A stretch of DNA of 36,957 nucleotides from Occallatibacter sp. (GCA_017883405.1 JADGNO010000143.1:1-36957); one strand, 5' to 3'; shown: positions 17,431 to 27,291, counted from the stretch's first letter. Numbers and translations: made by a program. The notes: generated by a model from the sequence alone, not told the origin.

Positions 17431-20400
17431 TTAGAACGACAAGCGCGCGCTCAACTGGATTTCGCGGCCGGGCGTTGTTGCCTCAGTGATGCTGCCGAAG
17501 CTTGACGTATTCACGAAGCGGTTGGGTGTGCCGAGGTTGGTGTGGTTGAACAGGTTGAAGAACTCAGCGCGCGCTTCAAAGCGGGCGCTCTCCGTCACGC
17601 TGAATTCGCGAACCACACCCACATCCATCGCCTGCATGCCGGGACCATAGACTGAGTTCCGGCTCGCATTGCCGAAGGTATATGCCGGTGGCGCAGTGAA
17701 TGCTGCCGGATTCATCCAGGTGGTGGCGTTGTGCGTGCCGGAGGGGAACACCGCTGCGCCGGTGACGTTGGCTCGAATTGGATTCTCGCCGACAACGGTT
17801 CCTGCATTTGCCGTATCGCCAAACACCGAGACGGTGAAGGGGAAGCCGCTCTCAACCTGGTATTCCATTGAGCCGCGCCAGTCGCGCGTTACAGCACGCG
17901 TAAGGTTGGTGCGATTCCACGAGGGAGCCGCATAAACCGCGCTCAGCGCAAAGCGATGGCGGATATCGCAGCCGGGACCCTTCTCAGCATTCAGGTTGTT
18001 GTCGTTTTGCGGGATGGCGGACTCGAACATCGGGTTGCGGAAGTCCGGCGCGTTCTCAAGCGACTTGGCAAAGGTGTAGTTGGCCAGAAAGCTGAGGCCG
18101 CGCGCGTAACGGCGACGCACATTCACGTAGCCTGCGTCATACCAGCTCTGCGAGGTGTTCTCAAGCAGGTTGATGGTGCTGACCGGGAAGGTGGTGCTGC
18201 TGACCGTGACGTTGGAAGGAAACGTTGTGCCCGAAACAAAGCTGATTTTCGGGAAGGGACGGCGCGGCTGAATGAGACCCGGACCGGGCAGTGCGTTGTT
18301 GATGAGATGCGAACGCTGCAGGTGGAATCCACCTGCGCCCAGGTAGCCGAGCTCGAGAGTGGTCTGGCTGCCGAGTTGCTTTTCGACAGAGGCACTCCAC
18401 TGCTGGATGTATTGCGGCGGCGCATGCAGTTGCAGCGCGGTGTAGCTGACCACCGTTGTACCAAGTACCGGTTGAGGAAAATTAAAGGTAGTGATACTGG
18501 GGATGAACGGGTCGCTCTGCGAAGTTTGCGAGAACACATACGGTACGTTGTGGCGCTGGTTGCACCACGTATTCATGTCGACGGGCGTGTAGAAGATGCC
18601 GTAGGCAACGTGGACTACGATGCCAAGCTTGGGCAAGCCCTGGGCGAGTCCGAGCCGCGGCGCGAAGCGGGTGAGGTTGGGATACATCAACCCTTGCGGA
18701 TATCCGTTTTGACCGCCGATGAAAACCTGCGGAGTTCCGCTGCTGAGATCGAGGTTGCTATTGGTGTACTTGATGTCGACAAGCGGGCTCATGAATTCGT
18801 AACGGAGGCCATAGGTGAGCGTTGTGTTGGAAGTAAGGCGCCACGCGTCTTGCGCGTAGCCGTCTGCGTACCATTGGCGAAGATTCATCTGCGGTACGCC
18901 GGCCTGACCCTGGCGTGCGGCAGGCAAGCCGAGCATAAAGCTGGCCAACGCCGATCCCGTGCTGCCGTCGTTGAGCGCGTTTTTCGTGGTGAAACCGTTG
19001 GTGAATTGATAGAAGCCGCGATTCTGGAAGAAGCCCCACATGGGCCAGATAAATCTTTGATAAGCCGCGCCGAACTTTGTACTGTGGCGACCAATTTGCC
19101 AGCTTAGCGCATCGCGGCCTTCAACCACGGTATCCCACGCATGCATGGGCGTGGCAAGGTAGTTGTCTCCCAGCGGGGAGTAACCCTGAACTGTGAAGTA
19201 GGGCGCGCCCCACGCTGCCGGACCACCGAATCCTGTCCCGGTAATGCCCAGCTCACTGACGATGTCGCTCTTGTTTGCGCTCTCAGTGGAATGGGCCATG
19301 GCCAGTCGCGACATGGCGACCGATGCCATGTTGACAGCATGATCCGAGATCACGCGAGTCCAGGCGATGGTGGCCTGCTGAGCAAGGTTCTGGTGGTACA
19401 TTCCAAAGCCGGGAAGGCCCTCCGGCATAAAGCCATATTCGCTTCCGGCGGAGTAGCGCATAAAAGCTGTGTCGCCGTTCGCGAAGCTGTGATCGAGGCG
19501 GAATGTGCCTTGATCGTCGGTCATGCGCTCTTTGCGCGCGTCGAGATAGTTGTTGGCATCGTTGCCTGCGCCGACGACGGTTGGCTGGCCCATCATGTTC
19601 ATTCCGCCCATGCCCATGGTGTTGGGCTGGGGCGTGTATTTATTAAGCATGATGCTGGCAGCCTGACCGATGCGGCTTGGGGGGATAACGTTGAGCACGC
19701 CGTTGTAAGAGAACTGCTGGCGAACGTACTGCGGATTCGTCTTGCTCACGGGCAGGCTGGGATTGTAGTTCGGATTCGCAGCCGTGGTATTGGGGTCGTA
19801 GATGTCGACGCCGCTTTGGCTGAAGTCACCGGCAGCTTCCTGGGGGGTCGGTACTGTGTCGACCATGACCATGTTCTGCACGAGCCGCAGCGCCTCGTAG
19901 TTCGAAAAGAAATAGGTCTTTTTAGCAAACTTGATGGGGCCGCCGATCGACGCACCGAAGTTGTTCTGGACGAGAAAGTTCATGCCGTCCATCTCGTTGA
20001 AAGAGCGGGCATCCATTGCGCCGTTGCGCAGAAACTCATAGGCAGTGCCGTGGAAATGGCTCGAGCCGGTACGGGTGACAATGTTGATTTGTCCGCCTCC
20101 TGCTCCGCCCATTTCCGCAGAATAGCTGCCGGTTTCCACTTGAAACTCCTGGACAGCATCAGGCGAGGCGCTGAAGTTTTGCGTGCTGAAGGTGGGATCG
20201 GTGTTGGTGGCGCCATCGAGTAGGAAGTAGTTGGCGTTGGGGCGGCTTCCGCCGATGCTTACAGCCGAGCGCTGGCCGGGGCGCCAATAAAGCGCGCTCA
20301 TATCGCCGCTAGCCGCACCATGGCTCATGTGGGCGCCAGGAACAGTGAGGACCAGATCAATAAGCATGCGGCCATTAAGCGGCAACGAATCTACTGCGTG

Positions 20401-20811
20401 GCGATCAACGACCTCGCCAATGCTGGCGTCCTGCGTTTTGAGAAGTTCGCCGGTGGCCTCGACCGTGACGGATTCAGTGTTTGAGCCGATCTGCAACTGG
20501 AGATCAATGGTTGCTTGCTGACCCACTTCCAGAGTGACCGCCTGAATGGCCTGCTTGAAATTGTTGTGGTCCACACTGAGCGTGTAAGCGCCGGGGACCA
20601 GGCCCGCGATCTGGTAGAGCCCGGAGTCGTTGGACACGACGTCGCGCTTGGCGCCGGTTTCCACGAGCACGATGTGGATTTTCGCGCCAGGAATGGGGCG
20701 GCGCTGCGGGTCGAGGATGGAACCGCGCACCGTGGCGTAATTGCTCTGCGCCTGAACGGACAAGGCGAGCGCGAAGACACAAGCAATAACTAGCAGAACT
20801 TTCTTCGTCAT
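17431..20811 (-). CDS. TonB-dependent receptor with carboxypeptidase-regulatory-like N-domain
   Basis: 1126 residues from ATG 20809-20811, with GGAG five bases upstream (a GTG two codons earlier overlaps that site). The signal peptide is MTKKVLLVIACVFALALSVQA. Residues about 25-105 form a carboxypeptidase-regulatory beta-sandwich (VRGSILDPQRRPIPGAKIHI, then GLYQIAGLVPGAYTLSV). A plug domain follows (LPLNGRMLIDLVLTVPGA, then GGGQINIVTRTGSSHFHG), then a long outer-membrane barrel ending in Phe (IQLSARLSF). This is the very large receptor type expanded in Acidobacteriota. A Met-rich loop (NTMGMGGMNMMGQP, about residues 395-409) stands out. It is divergent from the cytochrome cluster and stops at a strong terminator. 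The substrate is unknown. Confidence 0.93.
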   Translation of the reverse strand: MTKKVLLVIACVFALALSVQAQSNYATVRGSILDPQRRPIPGAKIHIVLVETGAKRDVVSNDSGLYQIAGLVPGAYTLSVDHNNFKQAIQAVTLEVGQQATIDLQLQIGSNTESVTVEATGELLKTQDASIGEVVDRHAVDSLPLNGRMLIDLVLTVPGAHMSHGAASGDMSALYWRPGQRSAVSIGGSRPNANYFLLDGATNTDPTFSTQNFSASPDAVQEFQVETGSYSAEMGGAGGGQINIVTRTGSSHFHGTAYEFLRNGAMDARSFNEMDGMNFLVQNNFGASIGGPIKFAKKTYFFSNYEALRLVQNMVMVDTVPTPQEAAGDFSQSGVDIYDPNTTAANPNYNPSLPVSKTNPQYVRQQFSYNGVLNVIPPSRIGQAASIMLNKYTPQPNTMGMGGMNMMGQPTVVGAGNDANNYLDARKERMTDDQGTFRLDHSFANGDTAFMRYSAGSEYGFMPEGLPGFGMYHQNLAQQATIAWTRVISDHAVNMASVAMSRLAMAHSTESANKSDIVSELGITGTGFGGPAAWGAPYFTVQGYSPLGDNYLATPMHAWDTVVEGRDALSWQIGRHSTKFGAAYQRFIWPMWGFFQNRGFYQFTNGFTTKNALNDGSTGSALASFMLGLPAARQGQAGVPQMNLRQWYADGYAQDAWRLTSNTTLTYGLRYEFMSPLVDIKYTNSNLDLSSGTPQVFIGGQNGYPQGLMYPNLTRFAPRLGLAQGLPKLGIVVHVAYGIFYTPVDMNTWCNQRHNVPYVFSQTSQSDPFIPSITTFNFPQPVLGTTVVSYTALQLHAPPQYIQQWSASVEKQLGSQTTLELGYLGAGGFHLQRSHLINNALPGPGLIQPRRPFPKISFVSGTTFPSNVTVSSTTFPVSTINLLENTSQSWYDAGYVNVRRRYARGLSFLANYTFAKSLENAPDFRNPMFESAIPQNDNNLNAEKGPGCDIRHRFALSAVYAAPSWNRTNLTRAVTRDWRGSMEYQVESGFPFTVSVFGDTANAGTVVGENPIRANVTGAAVFPSGTHNATTWMNPAAFTAPPAYTFGNASRNSVYGPGMQAMDVGVVREFSVTESARFEARAEFFNLFNHTNLGTPNRFVNTSSFGSITEATTPGREIQLSARLSF

Positions 20812-20872
20812 GGACACTCCAAAATCGCGCCACCAACCGGAGCGCTGGAAGGCACGGAAAACGTGCGTTGTT

Positions 20873-20898
20873 GCGCATGAGCTCGATGGCTCATGCGC
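20873..20898. repeat. 10-bp inverted repeat in the TonB receptor leader
   Basis: GCGCATGAGC (20873-20882), six-base loop TCGATG, then the exact complement GCTCATGCGC (20889-20898). It lies 62-87 bases before the receptor start and would form a stable hairpin in its leader RNA or serve as an operator. There is no U-tract, so it is unlikely to be a terminator. Confidence 0.6.
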
Positions 20899-21064
20899 AT
20901 AATGTGGAGCCCAGGGGAGGGCAAAAACGCGCTCAAATCTGGCTCAAGAAACGTAACACACAGGGGAAGACCAACTTCCGTAAGAGAGGGGGGAGAACTC
21001 TCGAGCCATTGAACTCCATAGTCGCTGCCTGGAAGTAGCGCTGTCTTCACCCTAAATGGGGATG

Positions 21065-21114
21065 GGCGCCTCCATCGAAAGGTGGAGATTTCTCCGCACC
21101 GAAAGGCCGGGTGC
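21065..21114 (-). promoter_or_regulatory. Two copies of the shared inverted-repeat motif (copy C)
   Basis: On the minus strand 21065-21088 reads TCTCCACCTTTCGATGGAG followed by GCGCC and differs from the copy at 27297-27320 in only 2 of 24 positions. Its palindrome on the plus strand is CTCCATCGAAAGGTGGAG (21070-21087). A second, weaker copy at 21096-21114 (GCACC, then GAAAGGCCG, then GGTGC) keeps the ACCGAAAGG core. Paired sites in a divergent region are typical of regulator binding. Confidence 0.6.
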
Positions 21115-21150
21115 CTGTTGTCTATGGATGTAGGTAGAATAGTGAACGCG

Positions 21151-23376
21151 ATGCTTCCCCAACGTTCGCCCATAAGGATTGCCGGTTTGCTCGGTCTGGC
21201 TTTGCTGGCCGAGGCTGCGGTATGCGTATTTCCAGTCGATAAAACGCAGCGGGCTTATGCTGCGGATGACGCGGCGGCGCAACGCACGGCCTATTCGCAA
21301 AACGTGGCAGCACATTACAACCTGCCATTTGCGCAGGACAAGCCGTTTTTGCCTTCGCATGCGACGACCGATACCGGCGAATTCATTGATCCCAAAAGTT
21401 TTCCCACGGCGGAATATTGCGGCCATTGCCACCAACAGGTTTACGCGGAATGGCGACAGACAGCTCATGCCAATGCGTTTCGCAATCCATGGTATGTGAA
21501 GAACGTGAACCTGCTGATTAACGAGCGGGGCATTGAGTACACGCGCCACTGCGAGGGCTGCCACAATCCCATCGCGCTTACGTCAGGAGCATTGACGAAG
21601 GGTTCGCCGATCAAGCGCTCATTTGACAATGACGGCGTGACTTGCACAACTTGCCATTCCATTCAGAAAGTGAACAAACTTGGAACCGGCAGCTACGTGA
21701 TGGGCGTGCCTGCAGTGCTGGTGGATGCCGACGGTAAGCCGATACCAGGACCGGTAGCGGACAAGGATATTCTGGCCCATCTCGATCGCCACGCGCAGGC
21801 GGTGATGAAGGACTTCTACCGCACCAGCGAGTTTTGCGCCGCATGCCACAAGGCGGAGCTGCCGCGGCAATTGAATCATTACAAGTGGCAGCGCGCCTTT
21901 GCTGTTTACGATGAGTGGCAGCAGGCCTCGTTCTCAAAGCAGTCACCGCTTCCTTTCTACGTGAAGGACAAAGTCTCGAAGTGTCAGGACTGCCACATGG
22001 AGTCCGAGCCGATAACGATGCGCGACTACGGCACAGAGCCGGGCAAGATTGCTACGCATCGCTGGGTGGGCGCCAATACGCTGATGGCGAAATACTACGG
22101 ATACGATCAGCAGCTCGAGAAGACGATTGCATTCCTGCGCAACAAGGTGCTGAACGTAGACATCTTCGGCATAGAGCGAAACGGGCATGCGATTATCGCT
22201 CCGCTCGGCAATGCGAGCTTTACTGTTGAGCCGGGAGATGCGCTTACTGTATCGGTTGTCATTCAGAATAAGGGCGCTGCCCATACTCTTGTTCCTGAAC
22301 AGCGTGATTTTTACGAGAGCTGGGTGGAGTTTGAAGCCAAGGATGCAACCGGGCGAGTGCTGATGCATTCCGGCGGTCTTGCGCCGGATGGCACGCTTGA
22401 TCCGAGCGCGCACAGCTTTACCAATCGGTTAATCAGCGTGGACAACAAGTTAAACGATCTGCACCAGGTGTGGGACACGCGCATCCAGGCTTACAACAAC
22501 ACCATCAATTCAGGGCGCTCGCAGGTTGTGCGCTACGAGTTCAGTGTTCCCAAAGACGTGCAGGGCCCCATCAGCATGACGGCGAAGGTGAACTACCGGC
22601 GATTCAATCAGAAGTTCATCAACTTTGTGTTTGGCAAGCATTACGACATGCCGGTGGTGGAGATGGCGTCGCGCACGCGAGCGCTGGCGTTTGGCGATAA
22701 CGGGACTGTGCCACCCGGTGACGATGACAATCCGGAGTGGATGCGCTGGAACAACTACGGCATAGGTCTGCTGGATGCGCAGCAATACTCTGAAAGCGTA
22801 CTTGCGTTTGAACAAGTGGCTAAACTGCGGCCTGATTACGCTGATGCGTTTACCAACATTGCAATTGCGGACTTTTCGTGGCAGCGATACGGAGCGGCGC
22901 GCACTAATCTGGAGAAATCGCTGACGCTCGCTCCCAAAAATGCGCGCGCCCTATATTACCTGGCGCTTGTCGATCGGATACAGGGCAAGCTGAGCGCAGC
23001 TGTCGCCGACTTGCGCGAGGTGGTTGCGCAGTTCCCTAACTCACGCGACGCGCATCGCGAGCTTGGCTTCTCGTTCTACCAGCAGCAGCAGTATGAGGCC
23101 GCGAAGGCTGAATACGAGACCGTGCAATCGATTGATCCTGACGATCTTTCGGCGCACTACATTCTCTCCATCATCTATCGCAGGTTGGGAATGAAGGACA
23201 AGGCAGCGCAGGAAGCGGCATCTTTCGCCGACCAAAAGGACGATCCTACGGCAACGACCTATGCGCTTGAGTTTCTCCGCAAGCATCCAGATGTGACGGC
23301 CGAAAGCGTGGCCTGGCATATTCATAAGCAGTCTGCAGTTGATAACTTGGGGACGGGTGGCAAGGCAGGACAATGA
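21151..23376 (+). CDS. Exported five-haem c554-like cytochrome with C-terminal TPRs
   Basis: 741 residues from ATG 21151; ATG 21124 is in frame but the hydrophobic signal follows MLPQRSPIRIAGLLGLALLA directly. Five haem-binding CxxCH motifs are seen: Cys90 (CGHCH), Cys134 (CEGCH), Cys165 (CTTCH), Cys229 (CAACH) and Cys278 (CQDCH), spaced as in cytochrome c554/c-prime-like proteins. Residues about 330-520 are a beta-rich domain. Residues about 540-720 hold tetratricopeptide repeats (YSESVLAFEQVAKLRPDYAD, ARALYYLALVDRIQGKL). It should be a periplasmic or surface electron carrier with a protein-binding TPR tail. It overlaps the next cytochrome gene (ATGA) and opens the redox cluster. Confidence 0.92.
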   Translation: MLPQRSPIRIAGLLGLALLAEAAVCVFPVDKTQRAYAADDAAAQRTAYSQNVAAHYNLPFAQDKPFLPSHATTDTGEFIDPKSFPTAEYCGHCHQQVYAEWRQTAHANAFRNPWYVKNVNLLINERGIEYTRHCEGCHNPIALTSGALTKGSPIKRSFDNDGVTCTTCHSIQKVNKLGTGSYVMGVPAVLVDADGKPIPGPVADKDILAHLDRHAQAVMKDFYRTSEFCAACHKAELPRQLNHYKWQRAFAVYDEWQQASFSKQSPLPFYVKDKVSKCQDCHMESEPITMRDYGTEPGKIATHRWVGANTLMAKYYGYDQQLEKTIAFLRNKVLNVDIFGIERNGHAIIAPLGNASFTVEPGDALTVSVVIQNKGAAHTLVPEQRDFYESWVEFEAKDATGRVLMHSGGLAPDGTLDPSAHSFTNRLISVDNKLNDLHQVWDTRIQAYNNTINSGRSQVVRYEFSVPKDVQGPISMTAKVNYRRFNQKFINFVFGKHYDMPVVEMASRTRALAFGDNGTVPPGDDDNPEWMRWNNYGIGLLDAQQYSESVLAFEQVAKLRPDYADAFTNIAIADFSWQRYGAARTNLEKSLTLAPKNARALYYLALVDRIQGKLSAAVADLREVVAQFPNSRDAHRELGFSFYQQQQYEAAKAEYETVQSIDPDDLSAHYILSIIYRRLGMKDKAAQEAASFADQKDDPTATTYALEFLRKHPDVTAESVAWHIHKQSAVDNLGTGGKAGQ

Positions 23377-23705
23377 AGCAGCACTTCTCCGGGTGGATTG
23401 TAGTTTTTGCATTGACCGCGGCGGTTCCCGCGACCCACGCCTCCTCACGTGCCCAGCGTACGCATGGCGCCGAGTTGTTCAACGCCAACGGATGCGTGCA
23501 TTGCCACACGATCGGTAACGTGGGCGGTAACAAGGGACCCAATTTATCTGGCGTAGGACGAACTGCGGCTCCGGCTGCGATGCGCAAACAGATTGTGGAG
23601 GGCGGCAAAGGCATGCCCGCTTTCGGCGAGGTACTTGAGCCGAAGGACATTGACGATGTAATTGCCTATCTTCGCTCCTGCAAGGCGAAACCCAAGAAAC
23701 AATAA
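23373..23705 (+). CDS. Exported monohaem class I cytochrome c
   Basis: 110 residues, ATG 23373 overlapping the previous stop. A signal peptide (WIVVFALTAAVPATHA) precedes the haem site CVHCH (Cys41, Cys44, His45). Met81 in GGKGMPAFGEVL is the probable sixth ligand, and a terminal helix DIDDVIAYLRSC closes the fold. It is a small electron shuttle. Coupling to the five-haem protein suggests that it moves electrons to or from that protein. Confidence 0.95.
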   Translation: MKQHFSGWIVVFALTAAVPATHASSRAQRTHGAELFNANGCVHCHTIGNVGGNKGPNLSGVGRTAAPAAMRKQIVEGGKGMPAFGEVLEPKDIDDVIAYLRSCKAKPKKQ

Positions 23706-23823
23706 GCCCGTTTGCGCGAAGGCCCTTCCCGGGTTTTCTGAGCCGATCGTCGTGTGCAATAGAATCGAATTCAGATTCACGTACACTGGTGAAGTTCAAT
23801 CAGGGAGTTGGGGACCTGCGCTA

Positions 23824-26800
23824 ATGCTTGTTGCGACGACACGAAAGACCAGCTTGTTGGCGTTGACATTTTTGTTGTCATGCACGGCAATGGCCCAGCC
23901 GGTAAAGCGCTTTGATCCCGAGGCGGTGCGGCTGAACAACCGCGGTGTTGCGCAGATGGGACAGCAGTCGACGCAGAAGGCTCTCGATTCTTTTGCTGAA
24001 GCGTTCAAGAAAGATCCGAACTTTGCGCAGGCAGCCGTGAATGAGGCTATCGCACTGTTGGCTCTGCAGCGTCTGGACGAGAGCAAGCAACTGCTTAGGC
24101 AAGCGATCGCGATCAATCCCAACAGTGCGCAGGCGTGGTACAACCTTGGCCTGGTGCAGCACGGTGGAAATGAAACTGAAGCAGCGCTGGCCAGCTTTAA
24201 GCACGTTGCGACACTTGATCCGAGAGACGCGGACTCCTACTACTTTGAGGGCCTCTGCTATCAGGAACTGAAGCAGTTCGACCAGGCCACTTCCATTCTC
24301 GAACAGGCGCTTAAGGTTGATCCGCTGCATGCCTCGTCAGAGTTTGTATTGGCTCGCACGCTACAGCGAACGGGGCACACGCCGGAAGCGCGTGAGCACT
24401 TTCAGCGCTTTCAACATTTGACCAACACCAAGATTTCATCAGCCATCGGGCAAGGCTATGGGGAGCAGGGACGCTATTCGACGGTGACGGCCGTGGAGGA
24501 ACCCGAAGCTATCAAGGCCGCGATGATTCCTGTGCATATGCGGGTGCGACCTTTTCCAGCGACCACCGGCGGAAGGCCTACCGGCGGCGCTTGCTTGGCA
24601 GACATTGCGGGCACCGGCCAGATGGACCTGGTGCTGATGCAGGACGGCGCACAGGCGATTAGCGTTCTCCACCGGCAGAGTGATGGAACCTTTGCCGAGT
24701 TGGATGCGGCAGGTGCCGGATTGAAGGCCAGCGGTCACGCGGTTGCCTGCACTGTTGGCGATATTGATTCCGACGGTCTGAATGATCTGGCTATTGCGAT
24801 GGATGACGGCGTGTTGATCTTCCGCAATCTGGGGCACGGAAAATTCAGCGATGTGACAGCGCAATCGGGTGTCTCATCGCGCAATCATCCCAAAGGAATA
24901 ACGTTCGTTGATTACGACCACGACAGCGATCTGGATATTCTGATTACCGGATCGCCACTTAAGACCGGAGGCGCCGCGAACGTGCTGTGGCGCAACAATG
25001 GCGACGGTACTTTTACTGAACAGACTGAGCCCACCGGAATAGGTGGAAGCGGAAATACCGTTGCTGCGATTCTGACTGACTTCAATAATGATCGTGCCGT
25101 GGACCTGGCTGTTACCGGCGACGGCGCGCCTGCCATCTACGTAAATCCGCGTGAAGGCAAATATCCTGTTCAGCCTATCTACCAGAACGCTTCGCTTCCC
25201 CCGACAACCGGCATCGCGGTGCTGGACTTTAACAAAGATGGATGGATGGATTTTGTTCTGACGCATGCCGGTGCTCCGGGCCTGACGCTGTGGCGCAACG
25301 TTGTGGGCGCGGATAATGTGAGCAGAAAATTCGAACGAGTGGAACTACCCTTGCGTGGCGCTTTGCGGGGATGGGGAGTGACACCGATCGATATCGACAA
25401 TGACGGGTGGATTGATCTGGCAGCAATTGTTGAAACGGCCAACGGCTCGCAAGTGCGCGTTTTTCGGAATCGCGGCAACGGCAGCTTTGAGGATGTGAGC
25501 CGCGCAATCGGCCTGGACCTCGTCCCGCTGCATGAGCCGCGTGGATTGATTGCGGCTGATGTGGATGGCGATGGCGCGCCCGACCTGATTGTGACGCAGT
25601 TGAATGCACCGCCGGTGCTCTTGCGCAATGACGGTGCGAACAAGAACCACTTTGTCCGCCTGGATCTGACCGGTTTTGCGGATAACAAAACCGCACTCGG
25701 CGTTAAGGTGGAAGTTTTTGCGAGCGGCCTCTGGCAAAAGTGGGAACTGCCAGGCTCCTCAGGATTCCAGACGCAGTCTGCACCGCAAATTCTGGTTGGA
25801 CTCGGTGGTGCGGAGCGCATTGATCTGCTGCGAATCCTGTGGCCAACCGGCGTGCTGCAGGATGAAATCGATCTGCCGCAAGGCCCGGTGATTGCGATGA
25901 AGGAGGCCGACCGGCGCGGCAGTTCGTGCCCCGCGTTGTTTACATGGGACGGCCACCACTACAAGTTTGTGAACGACGTGATTGGCGCTGCAGTTGTTGG
26001 GCATTGGTTCACTCCCACGCGGCGCAACATTCCGCGGCCTGAAGAATGGATCAAGGTAGATGGCGATGATTTTGCACCGGTGAACGGCAAGCTGAGTCTT
26101 CGCTTCATGGAGCCTATGGAAGAGGTGAACTACATCGACCAGTTGCGGCTCGTGGCTGTGGATCATCCTGCAAACGTCGTCGTGAACCCTGACGAACGCT
26201 TCCTCGACGATCCTCCGTTTGCGTCGGGCAAAGTAGTAGCGAGCGCGGATGTGCGCCTACCGGTTGGCGCGTGGGATGGTAATGGTCAGGATGTGCTCGA
26301 AATTCTAAGCCGGCAAGATCATCAGTTCGCCAGTGGATTCAAGCCTATTTCGTATGACGGCTTTGCAAATCTTCATCCGCTCACACTCGATCTGGGAACG
26401 TTGAAGCCCGGTGCTCCGGTTCGACTGCTGTTGACCGGCTACATCAATTACTTCAGCGCCACCTCGCTGTACGGAGCGTGGCAAGGCGGACTGAAACCGA
26501 TATCTCCCTATGTGGAGGCAGAGCTCGCGGACGGAACGTGGCAACGCGTTCTCGACGAGGCAGGTTTTCCAGCAGGGTTAGAGCGCACCATTGTTGTTGA
26601 CCTGTCAGGAAAACTCCCGGTGGGTATGCGCCGCGTTCGCTTGATGACGAATCTGCAGATTTACTGGGACCAGGTACTGATCGATCAGAGCGAGGGCGCG
26701 GAATCTCGCACGACCGAGATGCCGCTTTCCGCTGCCGCCTTGCACTTCCGTGGTTTTCCAAAAGAGATTGATCTGCCGAGCCCCGGCGACCTTGATTACA

Positions 26801-27267
26801 ACTATGATGTTGTGAGTCTGACCGGGCCCTATCAGCATGAACGCGGGAATTACACGCACCTCGGCAACGTGACTCCGCTAGTGCAGGCGAACGACAATCA
26901 GTTTGTGATCTTCGGCAGCGGCGAAGAAATTGCGGCTCAATTCGATACCGCCGATCTGCCCGCGCTGCCTGCAAACTGGAAGCGAGATTATTTTTTCTAC
27001 GCCAGCGGCTACGAGAAGGACATGGATTGGTGGGATGCGTTGCCATTCACCGTAGCGCAATTGCCATTCCACTCCATGAGCAGCTATCCGTATCCACCGT
27101 CGGAGAGCTTCCCCGAGGACAAGGCCGCGCTGAATTATCAGTTGGAATGGAATGACCGCTTCGACACCGGCGAACCAACGGGGGTGCATTCTTTTGATTT
27201 CAAAACTCTACCGACAACTCCGAAAGACGATTTAGCGGCTCCCTCGAAGGCAGCCACCACGCCGTAA
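23824..27267 (+). CDS. Giant exported TPR + FG-GAP + ASPIC/UnbV protein with unrecognised C-terminal module
   Basis: 1147 residues from ATG 23824 (GGGGA ribosome site about ten bases upstream; a 54-codon upstream extension is rejected). The signal peptide is LVATTRKTSLLALTFLLSCTAMA. Residues about 25-200 are TPRs (AQAWYNLGLVQHGG, ADSYYFEGLCYQELKQF). Residues about 240-600 are FG-GAP blades (DIDSDGLNDLAIAMDDG, DYDHDSDLDILITG, DIDNDGWIDLAAI). An ASPIC/UnbV domain follows (ALGVKVEVFASG, ILVGLGGAERID, ILWPTGVLQ). The last about 450 residues (from CPALFTWDGHHYKFVNDVIG) form a large beta-rich, aromatic-rich region I cannot name. It has no haem motif. A gap of 118 bases before it contains a possible promoter (TACACT near 23784), so it may also be transcribed alone. 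Confidence 0.9.
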   Translation: MLVATTRKTSLLALTFLLSCTAMAQPVKRFDPEAVRLNNRGVAQMGQQSTQKALDSFAEAFKKDPNFAQAAVNEAIALLALQRLDESKQLLRQAIAINPNSAQAWYNLGLVQHGGNETEAALASFKHVATLDPRDADSYYFEGLCYQELKQFDQATSILEQALKVDPLHASSEFVLARTLQRTGHTPEAREHFQRFQHLTNTKISSAIGQGYGEQGRYSTVTAVEEPEAIKAAMIPVHMRVRPFPATTGGRPTGGACLADIAGTGQMDLVLMQDGAQAISVLHRQSDGTFAELDAAGAGLKASGHAVACTVGDIDSDGLNDLAIAMDDGVLIFRNLGHGKFSDVTAQSGVSSRNHPKGITFVDYDHDSDLDILITGSPLKTGGAANVLWRNNGDGTFTEQTEPTGIGGSGNTVAAILTDFNNDRAVDLAVTGDGAPAIYVNPREGKYPVQPIYQNASLPPTTGIAVLDFNKDGWMDFVLTHAGAPGLTLWRNVVGADNVSRKFERVELPLRGALRGWGVTPIDIDNDGWIDLAAIVETANGSQVRVFRNRGNGSFEDVSRAIGLDLVPLHEPRGLIAADVDGDGAPDLIVTQLNAPPVLLRNDGANKNHFVRLDLTGFADNKTALGVKVEVFASGLWQKWELPGSSGFQTQSAPQILVGLGGAERIDLLRILWPTGVLQDEIDLPQGPVIAMKEADRRGSSCPALFTWDGHHYKFVNDVIGAAVVGHWFTPTRRNIPRPEEWIKVDGDDFAPVNGKLSLRFMEPMEEVNYIDQLRLVAVDHPANVVVNPDERFLDDPPFASGKVVASADVRLPVGAWDGNGQDVLEILSRQDHQFASGFKPISYDGFANLHPLTLDLGTLKPGAPVRLLLTGYINYFSATSLYGAWQGGLKPISPYVEAELADGTWQRVLDEAGFPAGLERTIVVDLSGKLPVGMRRVRLMTNLQIYWDQVLIDQSEGAESRTTEMPLSAAALHFRGFPKEIDLPSPGDLDYNYDVVSLTGPYQHERGNYTHLGNVTPLVQANDNQFVIFGSGEEIAAQFDTADLPALPANWKRDYFFYASGYEKDMDWWDALPFTVAQLPFHSMSSYPYPPSESFPEDKAALNYQLEWNDRFDTGEPTGVHSFDFKTLPTTPKDDLAAPSKAATTP

Positions 27268-27291
27268 TCCTTTCAGTTACCTGATGTTATG

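Larger units (their letters stand above)
20812..21150. other. Divergent control region between TonB receptor and cytochrome cluster
   Basis: 339 bases without a gene. It holds a hairpin in the receptor leader (20873-20898), two inverted-repeat motif copies (21065-21088 and 21096-21114) and TAGAAT at 21135-21140, which is a possible -10 box for the cytochrome gene ten bases before ATG 21151. No ribosome site is seen for that gene, so a leaderless or near-leaderless start is possible. Confidence 0.5.

Noticed and set aside
17956..20223. Long plus-strand reading frames (383 and 360 residues) opposite the TonB receptor
   Set aside because: They are antisense shadows; the minus strand has signal peptide, plug and barrel motifs, and the plus-strand products have no recognisable domain or ribosome site.
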